Assembly (NCBI GenBank): GCA_950022295.1
Contig: OX465600.1
Coordinates: 228,119,782 to 228,183,781, forward strand
From: Bromus sterilis
Taxonomy: Eukaryota; Streptophyta; Magnoliopsida; Poales; Poaceae
Direction of reading: 5' to 3'
DNA length: 64,000 nt
Made by a program: the position numbers and the translations under genes. Below are positions 10,689-21,337 of this stretch, one piece after another; the stretch's first letter is position 1; each line of letters opens with the position of its first letter. The notes under the pieces were generated by a model. That model ran no database searches. It was not told the origin of the DNA and saw only the letters and a program-made list of their open reading frames with translations.

Positions 10689-11620
10689 GGGGATGGCTAA
10701 ACAGAGGGGAAGACTTGAGGGAGAAGATTTCAATGGTGCCGGAATCGGGTTGGGCACAAGCACGGTGAAGGACACCACGATGTACCCAGGTTCGGGGCTC
10801 TCCGGAGAGATAACACCCCTACTCCTGCTTGTCTGCTCTATATGAATGAGATCTCGAACTACAATAACTGCTCCGTGAGTTGTATCAGAGGAAGGCGAGA
10901 CCTGCCGTGGACATAGCTCTCTCCTGCTTCTCTGTGCGTAGTAATGGCGCGTAGTAAATGTGAAGGGGTCGTAATCCGTCTCGCAGGAGGGGTACCCGGG
11001 GCTCTTATAGTGTGAGCCCGGGGTACTACGGTAATTACACTTGCCGACTGGCCCAAGATGTCGGTCTCTAATCGGCTGGGGTCCACCGACTGCGCTCTCC
11101 GGGTGATCCGGACCCGACAAGAGGCTGCCTATGCTCTAGCTTGTAGAGTATGATGATGAACAATGGAGCTACGATCTGTTGTCTTGTCGTCCTGTCCGCG
11201 GAATCGGCGGGGAGGGCGACAACACATCTCTGACAGACCGGCGAAGTGACTTGGATTCCCGGATCTCTCGGGATTGTGCATTTATGACTTCGTACCAGGG
11301 GCTCCGACCTGGTCCTAAGTCAACTCTTGAGCTAGTGAGGGTGGCCGATTGCGCCTGGGCCGATTGCTAGCTCAAGGACAATCGGCCATGCGATTGCCTA
11401 GCTCGGCCCAGCGGCGGCCCAATCGGTTGATTCTTGGATTGATGAAGGGTGGACCAATTGTGCCTGGGCCGACTGCTAGCATTTGGTATGGCCGATTGCC
11501 TGGGAGCAATTGGCCATACAATTTCCTAGCTCGGCCCAGCTGCGGCCCAATCGACTCCGTCCTTGTCTTGAAAGATTCCTTTCACTTGGGTGACCCTACC
11601 CGGGTACCATTCCCCCGACA
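10671..11620 (-). repeat. T1 5' LTR (950 bp)
   Basis: On the minus strand the LTR starts TGTCGGGGGAAT at 11620 and ends CCGTCACA at 10671, the usual TG..CA form. A TATA box lies about 610 bp from its start. The left half (11330-11560) holds two similar blocks built on GGCCGATTGC and its variants, a local duplication. Confidence 0.75.
11002..11009 (-). promoter_or_regulatory. T1 LTR TATA box
   Basis: The minus strand reads CTATAAGAGCC here, flanked by a GC-rich palindromic context (CCCGGG on both sides). Its place in the LTR would put transcription start near 10975. Confidence 0.5.
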
Positions 11621-12321
11621 ATGTGCGTCGAGGTCCATCTTCGCATCATTGATCATCACTTGTCTCCATCTACTGCCTTGCCTCAAGCTAATAAAGAGTT
11701 CTGACGCGCATGCCATAATTAACTGAAAATCATATGACTCCTGTCATCATGCAGTACCACGACTCGCAGGCCGTGAAAAAATATTACATCATATAGCATC
11801 TCATACAAACACATTGCAAATCTTGAAGGCTATACCACATCACATGCAGAATCTGCAAAACCAAGTTAGATCGCCATCTATTCGGGTTGTTGCAAATTTT
11901 ATCGTGGTTGTTAAGCAGGTTTACATGGCAAGCGTGGAACCCTAAGAAAAACAAGCATGATACTTCTTTTGTTGCAAGTTTAACATACGGGTGCGTGTAG
12001 CAACTAATGCCACAAGCCAAACTTCGTTCAAAGCGTGACCCTGTGTGGATTTGAATTCATAAAATCCACTAGACCGTTCACGTTAAATTTTCTATAGCAA
12101 GACTACGATGAGATCCAAGGAATTTGATGTAGTCCATGATCAAGGCAACCAGCATACTTCAATAGCAACATAGAGGGATCATGGGAAAAATCAATCCCTG
12201 TAGCAAAACCTCATCATGTCGTCAAGCAAAGAAAAGATCACATGACAGGGAAGAAAACAAGAAAATCAATGCCTCATATCAGCATATGATCTAGGCCTAA
12301 ACATGCATCTAATCAAGGATC

Positions 12322-12333
12322 GCTCATGATACC
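12322..12333 (-). promoter_or_regulatory. Copia primer-binding site
   Basis: The minus strand reads GGTATCATGAGC two bases inside the LTR end. It resembles the initiator tRNA-Met site used by BARE-like elements, with changes toward its end. Confidence 0.7.
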
Positions 12334-12335
12334 GC

Positions 12336-14361
12336 TGTAGGGAAACGTAGTAGAAAACAAAAAAAATTGTGCCTATGAATCAAGATCCCAAGATCAACCA
12401 AGGAAGATGGCATACAAGGTTTAGGTCATAGCTCACCAACGATTGCAGCGGAAGAAGAGTTGATGAAGCTAGTGGAAGTAGATCTCGCGAAGCGTCTCAC
12501 GAACCGTCCCACGATCTATCCCACGAACAAGTCCCTCGAGCAATTCCCTCGAACAGATCTCCGAGGAAGAAGAAGAAGAAGCTCCTCGAAGAAGTATCAA
12601 AGTTATAATCCCTCTACCGGTATCCATATGTCTAGCACAGAAATCTAGCAGCGCTCCGTCGTGCAGAGAAGAACGCCTCCGAGAAAACTAGAGGGATAAA
12701 ACCCTAGTGGATTCCGATCTAGAACGGTGTCTAAACCGGGGTTTTAGGTGGAGCAACTAGCAGCCTTGGGGAAAGGGGGTGCAGGGGTTTGTGGTGTGCG
12801 CCTCCCCCCTGGATCACCTTTTATAGGTGGCCAGGCCCCCTGGTGCGCCTCCCCTAAGGGAGGAGTCCTATGTGGACTCAACTTCCCTTAGGAGGAGTCC
12901 TCCTACTCCAACTAGGATTGGCAATCCTACTTGGAGTAGGATTCCCCCCCCCCCCCCGTTGGCATGCCCCCACGTCCTGGATGGCCAGGGCCAGCCCAGG
13001 TGGCTTGCCCCCGAGCTAGGGGGTGGGCGCAATAGGTGGTACTGCTCGTAACCTTCCGGAATCTTACGGAACCTTCCAGGACCTTCCGGAAGCTTCCAGG
13101 ACCTTCCGGGACTTTTCTGGATGGTTTCGGGACATTCCGGAACCTTCTGGAACACTTCCAGGACCTTCCAAGACCTTTAACGGACGTTCTGGAACCATCT
13201 GGATAGGTTTCGGGACGATCCGAGTTACAGTCTAGCCTGCCCGATGCCCTGCGTCAGTTCGTCGGTCATCGTCGGGGACGTGCACGGATAATCCGGAAAC
13301 TAATCCGGTTGAACCTGGAAATACACAGTACCATTCATATATGTTCTAAATCCACCTGGGACTATTCCAGAGTGCTTCAGACATATTCATTTTTCTCTGA
13401 ACAAATTCACTTGCTTCCACAAACCTTCAACCTTCCTAGTATTCTAACAGATTACTGTACGTTAAGTGTGTGACCCAATAGGTTCGGTATTATGTGGGCA
13501 TGACTCGGAACGTCTTCCGGACTCTTAGTCATTAGTCAATAATCAACAGCGGAGCCATGGACACCCATGTTGACTCCCACACATACACGAAGAAACTTCG
13601 AGTGAACCATTATGTTTACCATACACCATTCCCTTTGCTTCGCGATATATGACAAAGTTAGAGGAGAGAAGTTTGACACCCATGTGAAACAACTTCCTGA
13701 TCACAAGCCATCAGTTATCCTCATTTCTCGTTTGTCTTCATTCCTCGTTTTGTATTCTGGAATCCCTGTGACTAAATCACAATGTGTCTGGCCAGACTAG
13801 AATGGATACCGTCATATCGAGTGGGCCCAAAGTAAATATCTCTTCATCGTGAAGGAGCAAATCCCAGTCTCGAACTATCACAGTTACTAGACACACCATC
13901 TAATGTACCCAGAACTTATTTTACTACTTCCCAGTAATGGGAAGATTCATCTAAGAACCAAAGCAGATCTTCATGTCTGAAGCAACTTGATACTCTCATG
14001 GTCTAAGGAACTACGTATATGATAATGTTATGATGTGTTCTCTAAGTATATCATTTAACACTGGGGTCGGTTCAACTTCATTGTTCCGCTAACAATATGC
14101 TCTCATTGCTACCGACATCCTTGTTACAAAAACAATGTCCATGATTAAGAAAACATAATCATCAGTTAGCAAATGAGCCGGTCTTAGAGGAAAAACCAGG
14201 AACTCTTTGTTGTTTACATTTCCACACATGCACATGAGTTTTCTTCTGAATCTCATAGTCAGGGCCATTGCAATTATAGCACATAAATATAAACATTAAT
14301 TATGAACTCGAATATAAATAATAACACACTTTATTATTGCCTCTAGACCATATATCCAACA
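12336..14361 (-). repeat. BARE/Angela-type 5' LTR (2026 bp)
   Basis: The ends are TGTTGG on the minus strand at 14361 and CCCTACA at 12336. The LTR includes a 14-base C run at about 12944-12957 and a micro-repeat array near 13050-13220. The segment TTCAGAAGAAAACTC near 14240 on the minus strand is another typical BARE/Angela stretch. Confidence 0.85.
13050..13225. repeat. Micro-repeat array of CCTTCCGGAA-like units
   Basis: Within the Copia LTR the motif CCTTCCGGA and variants (CCTTCCAGGA, CCTTCTGGAA, TTTCGGGAC) recurs more than ten times at about 10-15 base spacing. It looks like slippage-expanded LTR sequence. The frames crossing it are repetitive peptides, not genes. Confidence 0.7.
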
Positions 14362-14777
14362 GGTTCTCCATCATAGCACCAGCAAGCCGCCGGTGAACGC
14401 CGAGCCTCCGAAGAGTGCTTCGTGCTGCACCGGCAGCCGGCAACAGCGCTCCATTGCAGCACAGGGCGCCGCATCGTAGCACCGGGAGCAGCCGTCGAGC
14501 GTAGCTTCGAGATTCACCGCTGACCCCTGCTAGAGTCACCGGCAGCGGTGCGTGACATTCCTTTGTCACTACGTTGCCTGGATACAGAGGTAGGAAAGGA
14601 AGGAGAAAAGGTGATCTTGCTCGGTAGGAAAATGGAAACGAGCTACTTGTGTTCAGAGATAAGGGCGATGACTGTTCATTGCGTCGGGTGGCCCCATAAG
14701 GACGCATGGCACGTGGGCGACATGGTTTATTTTCTGGAGAAACTAACCAGATGTTTTAAACATTTTCCAATCGCTAA
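14362..14777. other. Unassigned sequence, possible host or old element DNA
   Basis: This 416-bp stretch lies between the Copia LTR and the Harbinger-like end. Its first half is GC-rich with repeated CAGCACCGG and CATCGTAGCACC phrases, a pattern I associate with repetitive intergenic DNA in grasses, but I cannot name the family. No frame looks like a real protein. Confidence 0.4.
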
Positions 14778-15623
14778 GGCCTTGTTTGTAACAAGGGGAT
14801 TGGGGAGGTTTTGAGAGGATTTCACGGGATTTGGTGAATCCCTGTTTTTTACCCAAACCTCTCAAATCCCCTTGAATTTCTAAAACCTCTTCATCCACAA
14901 TTCTTTTATATAAAAATTTTGTTTGATAGCCAGGGATTTCCATTTGTAGATAAGATAGTGCAAACATATTAAAATTCAATCTTTGCTAGTCGAAAAATAC
15001 CATATTAAGAAGAGCTTGCTATAGAATTATAAAGATGACCTAATAGAAATGTGATTGGATAATCTTGCACAAACTCTTGAAACCAACAACATAATTTTGC
15101 ATGACGTCGGATCAATATCTCATCAAAACAATATCAGTTATATCACAACAATAACACAATTTATCATAACACATGACTTATGCAATCGCTCATGAGAATA
15201 CAGTTTTTTGTTTTCAGGACAACGGACAAACACAAGAGCTGCTAGGTTTTCAATCCTAAACACGTATCTTAGTGCAAAAAGTACTGGATATGCATGACGG
15301 AGGCAGACAGCGACACTATGAAGCATGAGCATCGACATCCGGGTACCCAATCTCCGCGTGGCATGGGAGCGCCCTCTTCATCTTCGGCAGCGGAATTGAG
15401 AAATATCTCACGGTTCTCAGCAATTTTGAAGACTTCGTAGGCAGCTGCTCTCTCACTGCGTTGGATGCTTTCCATACTGTGGATAGCAGCAATGCACTTG
15501 GTGATGGTGAACTCTTGAGAATTTTTGACCCGACCAACAAAGCGGATTCCTCCTCTGCCTGCTTCCTTTTAATCTCCACATACTGAGCCATTACTTCTCA
15601 CAAGGGGGTGACCCCACGACTCC
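14778..15623. mobile_element. Harbinger-like DNA transposon remnant
   Basis: The segment starts GGCCTTGTTTGTAACAAG directly after TAA, the three-base target site expected for PIF/Harbinger elements. Just inside are the imperfect inverted phrases GGGGATTGGGGAGGTTTTGAG and CTCAAATCCCC, a subterminal hairpin common in grass Harbinger elements. A fragment of a MYB/SANT-like protein lies further in. The other terminal repeat is missing, because T2 begins at 15624. The middle is AT-rich and otherwise featureless. Confidence 0.45.
15269..15591 (-). pseudogene. MYB/SANT-like (Harbinger ORF1-type) C-terminal fragment
   Basis: Two overlapping minus-strand frames hold pieces of one protein: AQYVEIKRKQAEEESALL in the first, then IHSMESIQRSERAAAYEVFK and IAENREIFLN in the second, so there is a frameshift near 15520. 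The pattern of a helical basic tail, a short conserved helix, then VFK..NREIF resembles the end of plant MYB/SANT-like proteins that accompany Harbinger transposases or act as cellular DNA-binding proteins. It may be a transposon gene or a captured host fragment. Confidence 0.4.
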
Positions 15624-16099
15624 TGTGAAGAAGGGTGCCTGGTTCGCGTCAAGACCGAAGGCCCACTAGAAGCTTCGACTGGGCCAGGCTCGGGCCACCC
15701 AAAACATCGACAACAGCGTCGACATGGAATTCCTCGTGCTTATGGAAACCAAGACTTGGCATCCGAGAATAGCTAGATTAGGCAATCACCTTTGTAATCT
15801 TAGACGGACTCCTTGAGACCTGGCCTAGTATATAAAGGCTGGGAGAGGAGACGTCTAGGACATCCAATCTCACCGCATCAACCCTGGTCTAGAGCGACTC
15901 TCGCCTCGACCGCCACTGTAATCGCCTCCATCATAATACAATCAGAGCAGGAAGTAGGGGTTTCCCCAATCGAGGGCCCCAAACCTGGGTAAATCTCTGT
16001 CTCCTGTTAGCCGACGAGATCGCCAACTTCACACTCTCCTCTCTACGATCTAAACCCAGGGTACCTTACCATGGGATTTTCCGAGGTCGATCCTCGTCA
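15624..16099 (+). repeat. T2 5' LTR (about 476 bp)
   Basis: The 3' end is firm: CCTCGTCA at 16099, followed by the primer site. The start at 15624 (TGTGAAGAAGGG) is inferred from the TG rule and the likely LTR size; no second LTR is in the window to compare. A TATA box lies at 15829-15836. Confidence 0.6.
15829..15836 (+). promoter_or_regulatory. T2 LTR TATA box
   Basis: The sequence TATATAAAGG lies 270 bp before the LTR end and would direct transcription of T2. Confidence 0.6.
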
Positions 16100-16101
16100 A
16101 T

Positions 16102-16119
16102 TGGCGCCGGCGGTGGGGA
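16102..16119 (+). promoter_or_regulatory. T2 primer-binding site
   Basis: TGGCGCCGGCGGTGGGGA lies two bases after the LTR end CGTCA. This is the TGGCGCC class found in Tat elements of grasses. Confidence 0.8.
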
Positions 16120-16163
16120 AGACGCAGGTTTGAATCACAATCTCGGCTACTCCATCATCAGCC

Positions 16164-16529
16164 ATCTTCGACTCGGCGACTCCGACAACAATCCGAGCGG
16201 AACTCATCCCACTCGAAGACATCAAGATAACCGTAAGACTCTCCGCCCCACAATCATACACACCTGATCGACGAACAAGACAATCCCAAGCCTTCAGAGG
16301 TTATCTAAACTACGTCCAGCGACGAAGGAATCGCCGAACCAGAAGGAAGACCCAAGTCGCAGTTGCAGACTCACGGGTTGCATTTCTCCATGTGCCAGAA
16401 ATCCAAATTGAACTTTTGTTCGACCAAGCACCCGCCGCCAGCCCATCACGCACAACCAGTCAAGCACCCGCAGGAGCAACAGACTCCATCGACCACCCGG
16501 TCACCCGACCAGGCGAAAGGTATGATCCC
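16164..16529 (+). pseudogene. T2 gag, N-terminal part, split by K1
   Basis: An open frame follows the primer site, with IRAELIPLEDIKITVRLS, then a basic stretch (QRRRNRRTRRK) and VPEIQIELLFDQ. It ends in GERYDP exactly at the K1 target duplication ATCCC. If K1 and one duplication are removed, the frame goes straight on at 26295 with DIRPYEFAKTIQYHM. No clear start codon is visible in the first 40 codons, so the beginning is approximate. The whole would be the N-terminal half of a Tat gag. Confidence 0.6.
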
Positions 16530-16995
16530 TGTAACAGCCCAGTTTTCACAAAAATTAAAAATTTTGTTTTCTGTGTGAATTGTTTGATTGTCTGATTTGT
16601 TTGCGGTGTTTGCCTCCCCGATTTATCGATCGGTGATTATTTTCCCCCTCTTATCTCGTACCGGACGGAGACTGACCCTTGCCACCCTGACACTCGACCT
16701 TTGCGACACCGGGTTTCACCCGATCACCGTCGCGAAAACCGCACGAGACCAGCCGCAGCCAACGGAACGAAAACCCCGTTTAAAAATTAAACGGGATATT
16801 TTCATAGCGCGCCGGAAAGTGTTCTCGGAACGGTTCCAACGCGAGGTGAACGCCGCCGGCTCGACGCGCTGATCGCGTAGTTCGAAGTTTTACCCGAATC
16901 GGAGGTACTGCAGACCCCCGGCGGTCAGAAACGTGAGCACCGCGCGCGCGAGAGAAAAACCGAGGATATTTTTGCAAACTTCCACCCACTGGAGC

Positions 16996-17003
16996 TATAT
17001 ATA
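16996..17003 (+). promoter_or_regulatory. K1 5' LTR TATA box
   Basis: The sequence GAGCTATATATAGACC carries a TATA box about 466 bp into the LTR. The same site in the 3' LTR (21805-21812) reads TATATAAA. CA-rich sequence follows, typical of a plant transcription start. Confidence 0.65.
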
Positions 17004-19038
17004 GACCACCACACTCCCACCCCATTTATAGGGTTTCCCTAGCCAAAAATTGCAGCCACCCCCCTCACAATGTCTAGATCTGCCCCATTTTTGCCCCAAA
17101 CCCCAAAACCCTAGATCTGGACGCGTTGCAGCCGTTAGATCCGAAGACGGACGCACGAGATCGCGCCACGTCGCCTGGAATGGATCCCGTGGAGCTCCTC
17201 CCATGGAGGCTTCTCCCTGCCCGAGAAATCCATGGCCGTGTTGCCGCCGGCTCCCCTCCTCCTGGCTAGCCTCTCTCCTCTCTCCCTCTCTTTCCCTCTC
17301 CTCTCTCCCTATCCCTCACCTCCTCCTCTTTCCAGGACGAAGTGCCGCAGCCCCATGGTGCCGTGGCCGAGCTCGGGCAGGAGCTCGCACCAGCCGGCCG
17401 CTGTCGCCCTGGAGGTCCTCGCGCCCCGGGCCTCCTCCACGCGACGAAGGCCGCCGCCGCGCACCCCCTGGAGCAGCGCCCCCGCCACCCTAGCCCTGGC
17501 TGGCGACGAGCTGGGACGCCGCCGGCCACCAGCCGCTCGGCCTCCTCCTCCAGCTGGTGCCCGATCCAACCGCCAGAGCCAGGCGGGCCGGCCTGCTCCA
17601 CGACCCAGCGCCCAGCCAGGCCTCCAGCCCAGCAGCGGCCAGATCCAGATCCAGCCCAGGCCAGTGGGCCGAGGCCCACTAGGGGTGAGGCCCAGTCTGT
17701 TAAATTTTGCTGCTGATTCGATTTTGCACCGTTAATAACGGTTAAACCGTAGCTCCGATGAACGTGCCCCCAAAACGAAAGTTGCTCAGTTTTGCGTGCT
17801 CTAGCATTCGTATGTAGAAAGTTTTTGCATTTGAGCTCATATTGATTGTGTAATTGTGTGCTAAAGTGGGCATCATGCCGTTAAACTGCTACGAAATTGC
17901 TGTTAAGTGTTGCTGTTATTATTTTATTGCAACTTCGGGTGACGATTGTTTCGCAACCGTTCATCGGAATTGATTGATTCCTTTTGCGTTGCGTTAAGCA
18001 TTGTTTCTACTTTAGTTTCATGCATTAACATGCCATAATTGCTTGCTGCATCATGATTGTATCTTGCTCCAAAGTAGCTATCCTGCTATTAGTGTGCTGC
18101 TGTTTATATTTTGTTGCAACTTCGGTCGACGAGTGTGTCGCGACCGTTTATCGGAATTGAGTGATTCCAATTGCATATTGTTAAGCATCATGTCTACTTT
18201 CATCCCATGTATTTCATTGTCATGATATGATTTCTGGTCATATAGTTATTCAGCTCCAAAGTTGCTATGCTGCTGTTTTTAATAGCCACCTCTGTTTTTC
18301 ACTAAGTCTGTTACTTTGCGATGCCATGTTGTTTTCTTAACATCTTTTGATCTATGATGCCTATTTGCATGATTCTTTTTGCCATGCCTTCCTTGTCATG
18401 TCTAGTTTAATTTCATATCATTTGTGAGCATGTTTGCATTGATTATCCTGTTTATGCATTGCTCTAAAGTGTGCTTCGTGATGTTGGCAGATTGTGCCCG
18501 TAATTTGTTTTGCTTATATCTTTTTAACCGTAACTCCGTTTGGGGTGTTCTTTATATGTAACTTGATTAGTTTTTCGTGTACTTTGTGTTTATGCTATTG
18601 TTTGCTGTTGTTAACCAACCTAAAATATGGTTTAGGACAGAACAGTACCAAATGTTTTAATCATCGTGCGGCACTTAGTGTTATGCCATGTTTAGGTTGT
18701 GCCTCATTTAAATTGACTAGCATAGATAGTTTATTTTGTGCTTCACCTCTTATAATGTTTGTGTGTTATGCCATGCTTGCTTGAGTTGCCATGTTAATAA
18801 CCGTTAGTTGATCACCTGTAGCTAAGAAACTTGAACCACCGTAAACGTGCCGTATTCGTCGTGTGTGACCGATACCCCACTTAAACTGTTAGTAACCGTT
18901 CTCGACGATAGATCCGTATCGCGTTGCCGTGCCCTGTGTTGCCTCTTTGATCTTGTATTGCTCCGTAGTAATAGTGGTGCACCGTTGATTTCTTTCCAGT
19001 GTTTCCTTCTTGTGTGCTTCCGCGGGTACCTCTCGGAG

Positions 19039-19089
19039 ACGATGCGAGCTTGCGATCAACTACACCTTCGGAACCCGACTTATCAACAG
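19039..19089 (+). other. Exon-like segment in K1 LTR (copy at 23895-23945)
   Basis: A pyrimidine-rich stretch ending CTCGGAG precedes 51 bases with one open phase, followed by CAG and then GCAAGG, a GC-type splice donor. Similar segments at the matching place occur in the K2 and K3 LTRs, with the same reading phase and lengths divisible by three (78 and 66). It may be a small spliced exon of the LTR transcript; no product is known to me. Confidence 0.4.
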
Positions 19090-20737
19090 GCAAGGACTAT
19101 ACATTACTTATGATCCATTCTATTTCAACCAGTGGTTTGCATGCTAGTCTAGGTTAGGTCCGATGTTTGATCCTACCACATGTTTACAGCCTCTTTCATA
19201 CCGATACAGCCATGTCCCCTCCCAGCAAACCTTGTACTGCTATGTTACTATTGCTCGTTGCTCAGCCCCTGCTTAGTATGCATGCTTAGGATGCTACGAT
19301 GTTACCCTGTTACTCCTCGGTTTGGGATATCACCTTTTTATTATTGTTGTTGATGATATGATTATTATAATGTTGACTATATTCAACGAAGGATGGAAGG
19401 TCTAGGCTATCCCGCCCCGACGCTTTGTTCCATTCGAGTCACCTAGGACCCGAGTTCCGGGTATTGGTTTTAAGACTGAGCGTGCCTAACCGCGTGTGGG
19501 ATTTTATGGGGTCCCCTTTTCTTACCTACCTAGCTTCAAACATTTCTAGTGGTGGCCCAAGCTGGTTTACCATTTGAAAACGTGTGTGTGCTTGGTTGGG
19601 CCCCCATCTGTTTTAAAACAACTTGGGCCAGTGGAGACTTTGTTTCTCTATTGGTCCACCCGATCAGCTAGGACCCGGTTTCCCATGTGGGATTAACCGG
19701 CTATCCTACCTGCGTCATACGGAAGAGTCTGATACGAGAGCGTGGCCAGCTTTTGGATTGGGTGTCGACTCCCTGGGGGCCACCCGCATTTGTTCGTTGT
19801 TAGTTAGAGGGACCTGTCGTTTCAGATCTCTTGGAACTAAATCATAAAATGGTTGCCTGTGATGGGTAGCAACTGAGAGAGATGGGCGTGCATGCGGAGC
19901 CTCGTAATGGGCAGTTGGTACACCCCTGCAGGGTTAAATCTTTTCGAGAAGCCGTGTCCACGGTTATGGATGACTTGAGACCTACTCCTTGTTCATAGAC
20001 AACAACAACTGAGATAATCTTAATATAATTTGATCAACGTGTGTGTGTGCCTTGACTGCTTCTTCTTCGTCGGGATGCGAAGAGGAGGACAAGGATAGGA
20101 TAAGTGTTATGTTTGCGTAAGTAGTTGATAGCAAGACTTGTTGGAGGCGATTCCTCATCGAATGCTTGGCTTCTTATCTTACTCTCTAGATCGTTAGCCA
20201 CTTCATAAATGCTAGTGCGGCAGCAACCTCACCACTTACCCCATCCTTACCGTAAACTACTAGTTGTCCTAGAATGACGAGTGATGAAGTCCTTGCTGGG
20301 TCAGATGACCACTACAGTTGGATGCTGAGTACCTCTGTACTCATGATACTACCCCCAAACTCTTTTCAGGGTTCTTGACCGACAACAGGTATGGTGATCG
20401 ACGTTTCACGTGGAAACTCGACGACGACTAGTTAGGCGGATCCGGCGGAGGGCCTGGACCCGTGTGGTTATGGGGATCGATGTTTTTCTCTTTGCCACTA
20501 GGCATTTGATTATAGTCTGTACTCAGACATATATCTTCCGCTGATGTAATGTATTAAGGCAGTTGTATGATGATTGCATGAGATGTTGTACCCTGTATCT
20601 GTAATGTTGTGATATCATGTTGGAAATCCGGGGCATATGGCTTTGTCATATGTCGCGGTGGGACCGATATGTGCTTCGTCCCCGGATCTGGGTGGAAACA
20701 CCTAGATCTGGATCAGTACCGCATATCGGGCCTTACA

Positions 20738-21337
20738 ACTTGGTATCAGAGCCTTACCGACCGTAGGATCCCTTTTCTGGCCGAAGTCGAGTCTAGACAA
20801 AAACTATTTTGTAGTTACTAAGTTAGTTATCGGAGAGTAGGATCTTTTTACTCCTTACCCTTGCTCTAGTCAGGACAAGTGACGTAAGTGTTTTAATTCT
20901 CGTCTTATCCCCTTCAAAACTTTAGGATCTCGAGGTGTGGAGTTTCGGAACCGTTACAATGCCTTGCTTGTAGCGTATTGTCTCGATTCCGAGCTCAGGT
21001 GGGAATTCCTGTAGTACCTTTAGCTTCTCCGATTTCGGGAATCATCTAGGTCATCTATTGCCATCCATCCTTTTGCCGGTGTTTTCACGACTTGCGTCGA
21101 AAATCACTATCCCTTTGACCAGGTTTCTTTGTTGTTCCTCCTCTTGACACTGACGGTTTCGTTTTTCCGACGTTGTCGTCTCTCTGCGGAAATTTATCTC
21201 GACGGAAGTTCGACGACGACATGGAGCAGAGTCCCTTGTTGGTGGTGTTGAAGATCGTCGACTCTCTTTTCTCCCCCCCCCTCTCCCCCGGATCGTCCTG
21301 GATCTCGGGACGAGATCCCTTGTTGGTGGTGTTGTAT
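20738..21337 (+). other. K1 interior: primer site and pol-end relic
   Basis: The primer-binding site TGGTATCAGAGC (20741-20752) matches initiator tRNA-Met. The next 400 bp are leader without a gene. From 21220 a short direct repeat (CCCTTGTTGGTGGTGTTG at 21234 and 21317) and a long pyrimidine run near 21270-21295 lead to the 3' LTR. The piece CTCGGGACGAGATCCC is a relic of the polyprotein end. No gag, protease, polymerase or integrase codons remain. Confidence 0.85.

Larger units (their letters stand above)
1..11620 (-). mobile_element. T1: Tat-lineage Ty3/Gypsy retrotransposon, incomplete at window edge
   Basis: Read on the minus strand, the order is LTR (11620-10671), TGGCGCC-type primer-binding site, gag, protease, reverse transcriptase, RNase H, a second archaeal-type RNase H, integrase, and then a gene on the opposite strand. 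The second RNase H and the antisense gene after pol are hallmarks of the Tat lineage (Grande, RIRE2, Retand relatives). The 3' LTR must lie left of base 1. The coding part has many frameshifts and stops, so this copy is dead. It interrupts the leader of a BARE-type Copia element, whose LTR lies to the right. The bases after the LTR, ATGTG at 11621-11625, are the expected target duplication but its partner is outside the window. Confidence 0.88.
11621..14361 (-). mobile_element. BARE/Angela-type Copia retrotransposon, 5' end only
   Basis: The minus strand gives a complete LTR (14361-12336), a tRNA-Met-like primer-binding site (12333-12322) and about 700 bp of non-coding leader (12321-11621). 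The LTR begins TGTTGGATATATGG and continues with TCTAGAGGCAATAATAAA, characteristic of BARE, Angela and WIS elements of Triticeae. T1 is inserted at 11621, so the rest of the Copia element lies left of the window. No coding part is present here, and the leader has no credible gene. Confidence 0.85.
16530..20737 (+). repeat. K1 5' LTR (4208 bp)
   Basis: The LTR runs from TGTAACAGCCC to GGCCTTACA. It is modular: a promoter region with a TATA box at 16996, a GC-rich stretch rich in Pro, Arg and Ser codons at 17040-17690 with a telo-box (AAACCCTAG) at 17106, a long AT-rich middle, a short exon-like segment at 19039-19089, and a non-coding tail. Long frames in the GC-rich part are not supported as genes. 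Confidence 0.93.

Noticed and set aside
10689..11120. Start of a 377-codon minus-strand frame at 11120
   Set aside because: This part lies upstream of the LTR TATA box at 11002-11009 and would not be in the element transcript; only the part after about 10700 is considered.
14300..14707. A 135-codon minus-strand frame in the unassigned stretch
   Set aside because: It straddles the Copia LTR boundary, has low complexity and no recognisable domain.
17050..17735. Long plus-strand frames in the GC-rich part of the K1 LTR, and counterparts at 21859-22550, 36423-37034, 49131-49655 and 59206-59730
   Set aside because: They are Pro, Arg and Ser-rich frames that arise from GC-rich sequence, overlap in several phases on both strands, lack domains, and are duplicated only because they lie in LTRs.
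20741..20752. tRNA genes at TGGTATCAGAGC and TGGCGCC sites
   Set aside because: These are short primer-binding sites next to LTR ends; there is no cloverleaf sequence around them.
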